From Rotaria sordida (lineage: Eukaryota > Rotifera > Eurotatoria > Philodinida > Philodinidae), in NCBI GenBank assembly GCA_905250125.1, contig CAJNOL010000142.1, forward strand, positions 1 through 64,000: a stretch of DNA of 64,000 bases. Direction: 5' to 3'. The notes under the pieces are model-generated. The model ran no database searches, had not been told where the DNA came from, and was given only the letters and a program-made list of their open reading frames with translations. Numbering within the stretch: the stretch's first letter is position 1; every line of letters begins with the position of its first letter. Made by a program: the position numbers and the translations under genes. This document shows, in pieces, positions 22,463 through 38,769 of this stretch.

Positions 22463-25400
22463 TATGTTCTTTCAGATTAAATTCTTTTTTTTGCATTTTC
22501 GTTCTTTTTTGTTTTTTATTACTAATAGAATATTGATGAAGCTTGATTTTCTTATGTTAAATTATCATAGTCAAAAAAGAAATATTTATTGATTAACAAA
22601 ATGATAATTTAATTTTTATATTTATGAATAGCTGAAATACTTCTTTGATTAGAAAAAAAAACTATTAGCACAATCCCTATGAGATTAAAATATGACACAC
22701 GATGCTACTGTTGACGCTAATCACCAGAGGATTCATTCTATTTTAGGACACATTTTTTCATCATTCTTTTATTTAATCCTCTAGACATACAATAAGAAAG
22801 TAGTTCATATATTAGAACGAAACGTTATTTATATACGATCTACAATGATCTCTAATTGATGTATGTCATGATTTGAGAAACGCCCAAATCTTTATCCCTA
22901 TATATCTCAATACTTCTTTTGGATCGTGTTTCACAAAAAAAAAAAAACTAATTATTATTTAATTATATTTGAAAAGATTAGTTTTGTTTTGTATGTAAGA
23001 AGAAATATAATTTCTTTATAAACTAAATAATGAAATCAAAATTTTATTTCCTATCGATTCTATCACATAAAATAATGGATAAGTCTTTAATTTTCGAAAT
23101 CAAACGTTTTTATTCAATGATAATATCTTTATGAATAAATAATCTTTGAGAAATATTTAGATTTGTTTATAAATTATTAATTCTTTATATGTAGACTTAT
23201 TCATGTCAACATGAGCTAAATCTAAGATGACAATTGCATTTTATAAAAATTAATTTTCTTCAATATTGAATTATAAACCAAACATAAAAATGATTGAATA
23301 TTGTGCTTCGTTTAGTGGCATAATCAAGGACGAGCACCACCCCCCTACCACCGGATGGAAAGAAAAACATAATAACTATCATCATGCGCTACCACTCATG
23401 ACTTCTTAAATACGTCAGTATAGTTCGCGTTTCCTTCTTTCCAACGGGAAGATACATTTGAAAAATGTTTTAATCAATCTTCACTTGTTTTTTTAATTAA
23501 AACATTATAAACAATGCAACTTCTTGATGAAAAGAATATAATATCTTTATACTTTTACGTGTACGTACAGAGTAGATAAACTATGAAGATGCAGCAAGAT
23601 TTTGATGAAAATTGTAATTCAATCTGTTTAAACTATCTTGAAATATTAGAAAAATAAAGCCATCGATTAAGTTTATCGATCAATTTTGATGCCAATTGAT
23701 TATGACATTACTTTGAAATATGTTATTACAGAAACCATTGATCTCTAATATTGGAGATATTCTTTTGCGTGCTTTTGAATAGTTATTCATAAGTATTTTT
23801 CTATTTTTTCATTTATAATTTTGAATATAGTAATTAGACAAGAAAAATAAGAAAAAAGTAGAGCATCTAATCAATATTCACGATAATATTTTATTAACAA
23901 ATTACAAAACAACAATATTGTTTGTTTGAATTGTTCGACATTTACCACGAGTTTTATCGTAAAACAATTCATAACAGTATTTCAAGTTCATACATGAAAA
24001 AAAAAATAACATGTTACTCATGTTTAACTGAAAGATCATTTTTTGATAATCAATAAAATAAATAACAATTAATAATTGTCATTATTAACAATCCCAAATG
24101 TTCAATAAAATAAAGAAGCAATGATACATTCGATCGATTCATTATTAATCACATGAACTCAAATATAAAAGGTATCAAAACTAAACACTACAAATGTACC
24201 TAAAATAATCAATAAATCTTATAAGTAAATTAAATTTCAATTATAAATAATTTTTTTTTCTGTTAATTGAATACTTATGTTAAGAAAAGCATTGTTTCTA
24301 AACTCATTCAATAAAACTACTAAGAAGCTCTTCAAAAATCCTTTTATACATCTATAGTGATCTCATAAGAAGATGTTATAAGTATTTCTTCTATGTTTGA
24401 GTGTGTTATTCTATTTAGTTCCAATAGTACAAAGTCAACGGAATGCATAACCTTCATGATAATTATATTCATTTCGATTGCAAAAAAAAAAAAAAAAAAA
24501 AAAAAACTTTTCATATATTGATTTAACAATATAACTTACTTAAATTAATACGATAGATTTTTTCATGTTTAGATATATTGAAAAGTAAAAATAATTATCG
24601 TAAATGTAAAGAAACAAAAAAATACTATTCATTTACATAAATAAACTAATTACAGAATAAACAATATAGCGACAAAAATAAAGTGAAACATCAAAATTAT
24701 GTTTGTAAGAACATCAAATATTGTTTTGTTTTTGTTTTTTTACAGTAAGATGATATAAAAGAATTTCGTATGTATGGTAATCGGATGGATTTCGTAGATT
24801 ATCAATTGAATCAACAACAAAAATTTGATTTCAACAAAATATATATTTCTAAAGAATAAAATAAACCAAATTTGAATGAAACAAATAAATAAGCACTTAG
24901 GATAAATGATGATATTATATCTGTTGTATACATTCCAAAATTATCAATGAAACTAAATAAAACGAAAAATAAATATTTTTTTTTTTTTCGTTTGAATTTC
25001 ATTATTCACTAACACATAGATATTAAGAATACATGAAAGAATAGAATGAATAAATGATATTGATATATTAATATGTTTCTAATGGTATTATGCATCCTTA
25101 TGTGAAATAAATCTAGATAATACATGATGAATTATAAACTATATAAATATGCTTGTATAGTTGCTCACCAAAAAGTATTCCAATTGTAAAACATCCGTAC
25201 AACGAATAAGGATTTTTATCTTCTCTTTTTTATACATATTATATATTTGTCTGTCAGTCAGTGAAGTTTTATTATGCTTTTTTTATAAAAAAAAAAAAAG
25301 AAGAAAAGCCGAACAAAGATACAATGGTTGAGAGAGAGAGAGAGAGAGAGAGAGAAGCACTTAATAATGTACAGTATGAACGATAATAATAAGGACAAAC

Positions 25401-25755
25401 ACAACAGTTACAAAAAAAAATATATACGACCACACACAGTTGTATTTGTTTTACTCGCCTACTAGACAAAGAAAAGCGCACACTAGAAACATTCAAAAAA
25501 CAAAACAAAAAAATATAAACTGATTTTAAAAAGAAACATGATAAATCTATACATATATATATATATATGCACATACGTATGTGTTTTTAATACTTTCATG
25601 TCTAAGTCTATGCACATAACTCAATTATAATACAACGACAGTGATGGATTTTTTTTTTTGAAAGACACATATATACAAAATAGAATCTCTCTCATATAAT
25701 TTTCAACTACTGTCGCTGTTTTATTCAATACGCAAAAAAAAAACAAAATAAGCGA

Positions 25756-25787
<32 letters not shown>

Positions 25788-26140
25788 CATGGGCTTTTTT
25801 TCTTCACTGTACGCATCTGTATTTTTAAAAGACAAAAAAAAACAAAAGAACGTCTACCATACGGACGGAAGTGATTCGTTTGTGTGTTTATACGTTAATC
25901 ATCTTTGCCATTTTGTAAACCAGTAGGTTTTCTTTTCATAATAATAGCAAATCAATAATTAAAAGAATTCTTTCATAAATACGTTTTTAAACGCTGGATT
26001 GATTGATACAAAAAAAAGCGAGAAATGAAATTGATACATGTATGTTCATATGTACACACGTAACGAATATAAAAAAGAAATGAACAAGAATAACCGAAGT
26101 TCAAAAACAAATCAGAAGAATTTCTATGAGAATATTTATT
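22463..26140. other. Gene-poor AT-rich intergenic region with GA microsatellites
   Basis: No coding signal that survives inspection. It holds poly-A and poly-T runs (for example 24482-24505), GA runs at about 25330-25356 and 25768-25790, and an AT run near 25552-25568. The part nearest 26140 is probably the 3' UTR of the ZNRF-like gene on the minus strand. Confidence 0.5.
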
Positions 26141-27648
26141 TTAATCGCCGGGATGTTCAGGACATGATCTATTAATACGAAACCAACTGTCAATACAACT
26201 AAATAAATGAAATAGATATATAATTTATAGAAAAATATCAAAACAAAAAAAAAAACCCCAAGCTTTCAAGGATTTTTTTTGTTTGTCATTTCATTTCTTT
26301 GTATGATAAATAAGTAGATTATCTTATTTAATTAAAGTCACAAAACAATGAATTGATATTCAATTATATAAAGAAAATTCTATTTTTATTATGATCTATA
26401 AATTATTTATCATGTCTATTAAAATTATTTTGACATGAAACATTCAGTTGAATAAGTTCTTCCTGAATAAATTATGTGTTAGAACTCGGCAAGAAGCTAA
26501 CATCAAATTTAATAAGTAATACATTTTTGATTATCATGTTTTTTTTTTTCTTCTATAGATTAACCTTTCATGTACTGACAATTCTATTTATCTATTACAC
26601 TATTTCGAATCTGGTATAAGCAGATGTATGATACATTTTTACATATTAAACTATGTCTTTTATTAATAAGAAAACAAAAAACAAAGGTTTCATGTGTCGA
26701 TGATACATTATGTAATTCATCAAGATCAAGTTCAATTCATATTGTATTCGTGTATATCGATCATATATTTAATATTTTTCAAATTTTTAGAATAATCATA
26801 AAAGATATTTAACACATAAAAATCTAATTATTAGGTACATATAAATAATGAGAAACTTTCAAGTAAAAGATGGAAATCTTTATGTTCAAGTTCTATATGA
26901 ATATCTTCTGTACAAACAAAAAAACAAAACATCTGCTGATTTATATTTCTAAAAAATCTTTCTCTTATTTCATATTTTACCTTTTATGATAAATGCAAAG
27001 ACATGGTAATCGAGCAATTTTTTGTCCTATTAATAAATCATCGAGACAAATGACGCATTCACCTTTATCTTCAGTTAATGTATCTTCTATAACAATAGAA
27101 AATAAATAAATGAATAAGATTTTGTTATTTTTTTTGGGAGGAATTTTAAACAAACCATTATAATCTATACGTGGTTTCGATAAACATTGTAAAATATGTT
27201 TTTCAAATGAATCGCTTGGTATTGTTTTATTACATACAGGACAAGGAACATCACGTAAAGTTATTATAAAATGTTGTAAACGTCGATGAGCTTGTGGAGA
27301 ATCATCATCAGAACTTTGATCATCCGATTCATGTTCAAGTCCAACATAACGTAATAAATTTAAATTAAATGTTGTTGTTGTACCTAATGGATCAATATTT
27401 GTTGATGTTGTTCGATGTCGATTATTATTTGTTGAATTATTACCAAAAAATCCATGAGAATGACGATGACTACTATTTGAACGATGACGATGATTTACTG
27501 TTTGTTGTTGTTGATAATGATGATTTGTACTATTTGAATGTGTACGTGTAAGATTTGAATTTGTTGATGAATTTGAAGTTGTTGGTCGATGAGCAGTTGT
27601 TGATGATGATGATGCCGATGATGGCGGAGTTGTTAAACGACCACCCAT
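26141..27648 (-). CDS. ZNRF1/2-like: ZNRF1/2-like E3 ubiquitin ligase
   Basis: Three exons on the minus strand (27156-27648, 26981-27086, 26141-26198) give 218 aa. It starts MGGRLTT: Gly2 with a Ser/Thr at position 6 is an N-myristoylation signal, as known for ZNRF1 and ZNRF2, which work on endosomal, lysosomal and synaptic membranes. Residues 15-95 are low-complexity Ser/Thr/Asn/His. The C-terminal half has the family's zinc finger (CPVCNKTIPSDSFEKHILQC), the linker CLSKPRIDYN, and a RING starting GECVICLDDLLIGQKIARLP, then CLCIYHKSCIDSWFRINRSC and ending PEHPGD. The split last exon restores K-S-C-I-D across a 782 bp intron, confirming the model. The start is the MGG codon rather than an upstream in-frame codon, because the myristoyl motif is conserved. 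RING E3s of this type transfer ubiquitin from E2 enzymes to substrates. Confidence 0.93.
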
Positions 27649-28088
27649 ATATATATTATGTATATTATTAATAAAATAAAATATCAAAAGAAAAAAGAAA
27701 AGTACTCAATATCAATAGATAAATATAGATATATATATATATATTATTAAGATAAACGAATCATATTTAATGATATATCTAAATAAAAGTAAAATATTGA
27801 TTATTAATAAATAAAAAAAAAAATTTTTTATTTAATATTTTAATTATCAATCGTATGCCACATTATATAAAGAAAAGAGAAAAAAAAAAGACAAACAATC
27901 AACAGTAAACACCATACGTCTATGCATTACTTATTGGAACTGTAAGTGTCGACATCACGCTTATATTTCATTGGTTTATTGATGAAGCGGATCAAAAAAA
28001 CATTTTAAATGTAATGTACACATTTATATTTCTCAATGAAGCGGTCAATCAATTTACGAATATAGAGAATCTCATAAGGTGATAATTT
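27649..28088. promoter_or_regulatory. 440 bp divergent promoter region
   Basis: The ZNRF-like gene (-) and the hydrolase gene (+) start head to head with 440 bp between their start codons. The stretch is extremely AT-rich with ATATAT runs near 27735. It must contain the promoters and 5' UTRs of both genes if the start codons are right. No specific box is assigned. Confidence 0.5.
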
Positions 28089-31000
28089 ATGTACCCAAAA
28101 AAACGTAAACCGTGCTTCAACATAGATCTTTTCATTTCGAATAGTATGAAAGCAAAACGTACACGTCAATATTACTGGATGCTTTTTTATGAATTGTACA
28201 ATGAATATCGGGGTTATTATCCAATTCCTGTTTATTTATGTTCACTTATAACTTTTTCCTTATTATTATATTTATCTTTTAATTATTTACATTTCCTAGT
28301 ATCTACAACATTAATTGATTTTACTAAAATTATTACTCCAATTGATCCTCATACTCGAAAAGTAAGAGGAATGAGTGTAGAAGATAAAAAATTAAAATAT
28401 CGTGAGTTTAATTATTTGAAACCTGAAACATTAACTTATGAAAAACGAACATATTTTAATAATATTGAAATATTATTTCGTTTACGAAAGAGACCTCGTC
28501 CACAAGCTTTATTATTAATTTTTCATGGTTGTGGTCGTTCAGCACATGATTGGTTTCATACAATTGAACGACAACGTATTATTGGTGCTGCTTTAGAACT
28601 TGGTTATGGCTGTTTAGTATTTCAAGCAACAGATGATTTTACACATTGTTGGTCAAATAATCCTGATGTTCATCAAAATATTGATGCACAAATGGTATTA
28701 AAAGGACTGGAAGGATTTTATAAAGAATTTCCACACCTAGGTTAATTAAAACAAAGATGTTTTGTTTTTGTTTTTTTTTATTCAAAGAATTTATATGAGA
28801 ATTTTATCGTTTTGTTTTGTTTTTCTTTTTAGAAGCTTTGCCACGTTTTACATTTGGTGCATCAAGTGGTGGAATATTTTCAAGTATATTTGTTACTAAT
28901 CAACGTTATTCAATTCAAGGGCAAACATTATTCATATCGATTATTCTTCCTGAAATATTAGAAAAACATATTAAAGCAAAAAGTTATCCAGTAACTGCTT
29001 GGATTTATGTACGTGAGAAAATAAATAGAAAAATTTCGATTAATATTTTCTTATTATTAACTAATAGTTTCATTTATCAATAGTAAACAATATAAATTAG
29101 AAATCAGAGATATCCACAGGGTAGAATTACTCTACCCTGCCATATACAGAGATCATCGGGTCCTATCCGAGCCCGATCGGATCCGGATAAGGTTCAAACC
29201 CAAAAATTCTTCGAATCGATGGGTTCTACCCTGTACCCTGCCATGAGCAGGGCAAGGTAAGGTTTTATACTCTGCAAACTAGAAAATCAGGTTTTCGAAT
29301 TTTGATTCTGCAAAGGATCGTTTTTTCAGTCTTTGACGGTCAAAAATAGACTGTCGAGGGTGGTACCAACCGATATTCAGAATGTTCTCCTTTAGATCTA
29401 TGCTCGAATGAACGGGGTAGGATTAAAAAAAAAGTAAAATGACTATCAAAGCATTGTGTTTGTATTTCTTATTCTCGTGTTTTTAGCAGATTAAAGCAAA
29501 AAAATTTAAGTTATGAGTTCTATATCATCTGATTCGGATGATGATATTTACCAAATATCTACTCTTGATTTTACTGCTAAATCAAATATGTCTTCATCTT
29601 GTCTTGTCAGTCGTTGCACTTTATCTTCAAATTTTTATAGTGCTAAATAATAAAAGCAATAGCCATTCGAAAAAAAGATCAAAATTTTAGTGTTAAAAAT
29701 AAAAGAAATGGTTTGGAAGGTATCAATGATCTTATCAGCTGTTTCATATGTTTATCGTACATTTCGTTACGGATTTACAAGTTGAACAAAGCACTTTGTA
29801 AAATACACAAATTGATGCTTTCAGAAAGTGAAGAATATGATTATAGTATAAGAAAAGATGATAAATTTGATCAATGTCTCTTGTTTGAATTTGATAAGAA
29901 AAAAAAGACAATCGAACAGAGCTGTCGGGTTAACATTATCATTGCATTAACTTAATGCTACGAGCAATATTTTTGCATAATGATTTTGAGACAAAAGTAT
30001 CACAAATTTATATTGATTAATGTAATGCTAAAATGAAGTCAACATTCCTGACTAATTTCAATACTTTTTGTTTGCAGTTTTAATACAAAAGCATTGTAAC
30101 TACTATCAAATAAATACAATACTGCATTGACTTAAGAGTAGTTACAATGTTGTTGTATTAAGACTGTAAACAAAAAGTATTGAAATTAATCAAGAATACT
30201 GACTTCGCTTTAGTATTATATTAATCAATACAAATTGCGATACTTTTGTCTAAGAATCGTTATACAAAAGTATTGTTGTTAGCATTAAGTTAATGCAATG
30301 CCAATACTAAATCGAAATTTCTGCAGCAACAATGAATGTAGAAAGAGACTTTTCCAACTGCTGGATGGATCCTAGACTATGAAGAAAAAATCTTCAACCA
30401 GATAATTTAGAGAACATTTTATTAGTAAGATCCGTAGAAAAATAGTCATATAAGAAAAAACGATTATTTTGTTTTTGGTTGCTTTTGTATGAACTCATAT
30501 TAGTTATCCTACTTTCCTTTTCTTGAATATCTTTTTTCAAATGAGGTTTTATATTAAAGATTATGAATCTAAATTATGTATATTATATCACTTCCTTTTC
30601 TTTTTTTTTTGATACTGATATATGTTTTTAATTGCACTGTGACTTATTTTTCCGGTTAAATGGGTTCAAATAAAACAATGTTCTACGAACACAATTAAAA
30701 AACATTTTCTCTTTTGGCCTACATCGCAAATTGCAATGTAGACAGTATATCGATTCAGTAGGGCAGAGTGGTAAAAACCACTCTGTGGATACCTCTATTA
30801 GAAATATTTCAAAGCAAAATAGATTAGATATTTATGTTTTTTTCTTTAAATTTTTAATTCTTGATGGCACAATGACTTATAGCAATATCATTCTTAAAAA
30901 AACAAAAACATAGACTTTTATCTTATCTTCTATCTAATTTTATTATTATTTTTCTTTTATTATCATCTATTAGATGTTACGTGATCTTGAATTTGCTTCC

Positions 31001-31420
31001 GAAGATCGTATAAATGCATCAATGCGAATGTTTGCTCGAGAAAAGATTCATCATAAAAGTTTTATAATCGAACCAATTGGTTTATCACGAACAACATTTC
31101 ATGAACGCATTCCAACAATAAGAAAAGAAACAGCACGTTATATTTACTATCGTTTAGAACAAAATGGTTGGTTAGGTCCATATAATCATTTAAGATATAA
31201 TCCACGACGTAGAACAGTATGGCAAGAATTTTTATTTACACCAAATAATAGTACAATGGAAACAAAAGAGGTTCTTCAAAATCTTAATGAAAATAAACAA
31301 TACATTCCAGATTTTTTAAATACAGTATATGGCGAACATGAAATAAGTTTTGAACGTTCATATGAAGCATTAAAATGGCATAGAAAGATTTATCATAATA
31401 GAGGCAATCCTCCAAAGTGA
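28089..31420 (+). CDS. Membrane-anchored alpha/beta-hydrolase-fold protein
   Basis: Three exons (28089-28740, 28833-29008, 30974-31420) join to 424 aa. The basic N-terminal segment is followed by a hydrophobic helix at about residues 45-72 (VYLCSLITFSLLLYLSFNYL), so it is probably membrane-anchored. LLLIFHGCGRSAHDWF supplies the oxyanion HG turn, and TFGASSGGIFS carries a GxSxG nucleophile elbow with Ser228 as the likely nucleophile. The acid and His of the triad cannot be assigned with certainty. The third exon (LRDLEFASEDRINASM...) is helical and polar. I cannot name a substrate; related uncharacterised hydrolases occur in plants and protists (family-level recollection, moderate certainty). 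The second intron is 1965 bp because a hAT transposon inserted into it; joining TGG ATT TAT to ATG TTA CGT keeps the frame. Confidence 0.8.
29105..30797 (+). mobile_element. Dead hAT transposon, 1.69 kb, complete ends and target duplication
   Basis: The 8 bp target duplication TTAGAAAT lies at 29097-29104 and 30798-30805, with no mismatch. The left end is CAGAGATATCCACAGGGTAG; the right end in reverse complement is TAGAGGTATCCACAGAGTGG. Behind each is a short subterminal hairpin (TAGAATTACTCTACCCTGCC on the left; GTAAAAACCAC on the right). Inside, a start-like MSSISSDSDDDIYQ near 29514 and a C-terminal block near 30323-30447 (AATMNVERDFSNCW, then RKNLQPDNLENILLVRSVEK) match the hAT dimerisation region, but stops interrupt it and a palindrome splits the body. 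It is therefore inactive as a transposase source. Confidence 0.9.
29940..30300. repeat. 361 bp nested palindromic MITE inside the hAT element
   Basis: The left arm begins CATTGCATTAACTTAATGCT and the right arm ends with its reverse complement at 30300. The arms run about 165 bp each at roughly 85 percent identity by eye, meeting near 30115. It interrupts the region where transposase sequence would be expected, so it probably inserted after the hAT element. No target duplication could be set confidently. Confidence 0.85.
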
Positions 31421-31668
31421 TCTATATGTTTATCATTATATAGTACAGTACTTTTTTTTTCTGTGATATAGTTTTTTTTTTTTGACGCTTTTACTATTAT
31501 TATTATTATTAGTAGTATTATTATTATTCTTTTTTCTTTACCTAATCGAATATATTATTTGTTCAAAACAAAAAAAAAGTGTAGAAATAGTTGTCAACAA
31601 TAATCGGTTTGTTTTCTCTTTTGCATTTAATAAATACATAGATCATTTCTTTACTATACAACGTGCAA

Positions 31669-35458
<3,790 letters not shown>

Positions 35459-36097
35459 ATCTTTTTTTTTTTCTTTCTGTGATAAAATTTTTCATATTAT
35501 TCATTTCAATAAATATATTTATTTTTATGGTAGTGCTTTGTAATTTTTATTAAGGTTAATTATATTTTAATTTTTTTTTTCTGGTGTATTGCAAAAATAC
35601 ATAAATAAAGATTTGAGGGAAACAAAAAAAAACAAAATCAATCAAGAGAAAATATGATGTTATATTTCAATTTGTGATAATTCTGTATAGACAATTTAAT
35701 CTTGTTTTTCAATATTATATATATTAAATTATTTTTACTTGTATGGTAAGATATTTTCGGTGTTTAGTAATTATTTATAGATTTACATCTCGGTTTTTTT
35801 TTAAATAGGAGAGATTCACATATGGATTCTTTCTTTTTCTTTATATTTCTGTTTTTGACTCGACATTAATTTACAGACATTGAAATGATTTTTTTTTGCC
35901 TATAAATAAAAATACAGGAAATTTAATCAATTTTATTGCAAGGTGTATTATATGCACTATATTAACATGTCAATCAAATCAAGCAGATTGATTTTTTTTT
36001 CATTTATTATTTCATCAAAATATGATCTTGTTGACGACGCATTAGTTCTTTTATAAATGCATTTGCTCGATGAGAAACCTCTTAAAAAAGAGAAGAA

Positions 36098-36130
<33 letters not shown>

Positions 36131-37564
36131 GAGCTTCATTTTGTCTTTTTCTTTATTACGTCGGCATTCGTTCATGCCGTCCTTTATTGTTGGTGAATGC
36201 ACAGCGAGATCTGTTTGTATGACTACGCTTGGGTTATTCGACTATACTTGCTCTTTGATCGTAATATTTAATGAAAAAAAATGAGAGAGAGAGAGAGAGA
36301 GAGAGGGAAGGAAAAACGTTATTATCGATAAAAAGAAAAGGCGAAGAGACTATCAGCAAAAAAAAACAAGAGATTTTTTTATTTTCTGGTTAGGTAGTAA
36401 AACGAGAAAAGGGCGTGGTAATAATAGTAATGTATTAGTTTTTTTTTTTTTTGTTATAAGAGAAAACAAAGAAAAATTAAATTACACTAGCAAGTATATT
36501 TATGTTCCGTGAGATAGATTTAGAAAATGAACATGAATAACAAATATTGTAGGTTGTGTGTTTTTTTTGTATGATTATGATTATGATTAATTTATTTTTT
36601 TTTGACTATAACTGAAGTCTTCTCTCTCTTTTTTCTCTTTATCTGCTATAGTTTTTTGCTTGTCTCTTTAGTGCTCATTCTCTAGGGACTTATTGTCTGA
36701 GTAAGTTAACTTACGTTCATACTCATTTATACATGAAGATCGTAAAATGTTGCATGCACGCATGCATAGTTTTATAATTCGTTTTAATTAGCTTAGACAA
36801 TTTTTGATAAATATAAGTATCATGACGTCAATGAGTAATAGAACATAATTTCATTGTCAAGTAGATATTGTTAGTAAATGCAAAACATCTATCTTAAGTA
36901 ATATTTCTTATCTTTTGTCTTTTTTTAGATCAATCTCATTAATGTAAGAATAATTGAAAATGTTTTCTTAATAATAACTTGAATAGATCGAGAGAAAATT
37001 TTTTATTTTCAAGTGGTTTCAGATCATTTGAATAAAATATTCATTGTGAATAATTCTCAAAAGTATATCGTTTTAATAAGAAGAATAACACATTATTAGC
37101 ATGTCAGTAATAAGTTTTTAAAGCAATAGAAACAAGAAAATTTGTAATAGAAATATAATTTGTATGCTTTTGTCAAGCAGATTATATTTGAAATATACGC
37201 CTATTCTATTTTATTTTGGCATATACAACATTGAATTCATAAATCTAAATGATGCTGAATCACGACATAGAAAACATATATATACACACATGCACGCACA
37301 TATAAGAAAAGCAAGTTAAGCGCATGTCACGACACTATAAAGCCGGGAGGAAGTCTCCGGATGCTGTTCCATCATCGTCATTATTCGTGTGTCAGCACTT
37401 CCTAATAGGCATCGTGCGCTTTCTCTTCGATATCTAGGAGAGAGAGAGAGAGAGAGAGAAAAAAGAGAAAAAGCCTTAGGGTTTTGCTCAGGTTTTATTT
37501 GATAGACATTGATGAATGATTAATTCATTTTCAGATTACCAAATTCCACCATTGAACACGAAAA
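35459..37564. other. Intergenic region with three GA microsatellites
   Basis: AT-rich with GA runs at about 36093-36130, 36283-36304 and 37438-37460. The last lies about 100 bp before the start codon of the secreted-peptide gene, in its 5' leader or promoter. No supported coding sequence. Confidence 0.5.
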
Positions 37565-38769
37565 ATGCTGGGTGGGATCTTCAAATTAACACTGTCCATT
37601 TGTGCTTTATTTTTATTCGTCAATCTTCTTTGGCAATCTTCAATTGTCGATGCTTTACCGGTAAATATTCTTATATTGAATAGTTATTAAAATTTGTATG
37701 TATATTATCTAAGTTAGACTTATATTTATTGTTAAACTATGATTTGATCATTAAAATAAAAATCTATTTCTCGGTGAATATATTCAAAATCTTCTTTTAA
37801 AGTAAAAATACAATCATTATTTAATGACATTCTCGAAGTTCTATTTAGTATGAAATTTTATCTTTCTACTATCTAAACGTGTGATAATTAAAAAGAATGT
37901 CTTCTCTATTTGTCCTCATTTAATTCACATATGTAAATTGACAAAAAATGATACTTTTTGTTTTTTAATGTTTTCATACTAAATAATGAAAAAAAAAAGA
38001 AGTATCATCTGTCTTGTTTGAAAAATCTTAGAAATTTATAATAATTTATATATATATATATAATGTTCTAAAAGAATATATTGTTGAGATTGAATATTTA
38101 TGATTTTCTATGCTTATATTTTCATGCATGAAAAATTCTAGATATAAAACATCTTGTATGTGTATTAAGGGTAAATAAGTAGCGTCAATAATAAGCTTTT
38201 AAACAATATTTTATGTTGATACTTAATTATTTTTGACATCATTGAAAATCATCAAGTCTATCATTATATAAATAGCATTTTATATGATATGCATAGTTAT
38301 TAATATTAAAAAAATGAGAATAATACTTTAAACTATTCTATATATATATTTTTTTTTCTTATATAGACCTTTGTTGCAACCGACGATGATGTGGTCAAAT
38401 CAATTGATGATATGTCACGTTTGTTTCCGGTCAATAGTCCTACGGGTGCGTCTTTAGTTAAATTTTGATTATATTTGACTTTATTTTCTTTTGTTTAATA
38501 GGTACATACAATAAAAAATTTCGAGCTGCTAAACGAATGAAAACTGCATTAGACAATCGTCTAAAACGTTTTCGTATGCTTGATCAAGATGAATTTCAAG
38601 AAATGCTCAAATCATTAAGTCAACAATCTCCTGAAGAGCAATTAAAAGCATCGAATGGTGTTGATACTTTCGGCGGTATGCATATTTCAAGTAAGTTTTA
38701 TTCAATAGATCTTTTATTTTATTTTTTTCTTTTTCCTTTTTTTTTGTTTTAGACTATTGGTCGTCCTAA
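37565..38769 (+). CDS. Small secreted protein, possible peptide precursor
   Basis: Four exons (37565-37660, 38367-38445, 38502-38690, 38753-38769) join in frame to 126 aa. Residues 1-31 form a signal peptide (MLGGIFKLTLSICALFLFVN..., SIVDALP). The mature part is hydrophilic: an acidic stretch (TFVATDDDVVKSIDDMSRL), a basic middle (YNKKFRAAKRMKT, NRLKRFRMLD) and a Gln/Glu-rich end closing on HISNYWSS. KK and KR pairs are potential prohormone cleavage sites, but no C-terminal amidation Gly next to a basic pair is seen, so neuropeptide status is only a possibility. There are no cysteines in the mature part. The first intron (706 bp) is much longer than the others. I do not recognise a family. 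Confidence 0.65.

Noticed and set aside
29713-29955. 80-codon plus-strand frame in the hydrolase intron
   Set aside because: It lies inside the dead hAT element and runs into the nested palindrome; it is transposon debris, not a host exon.
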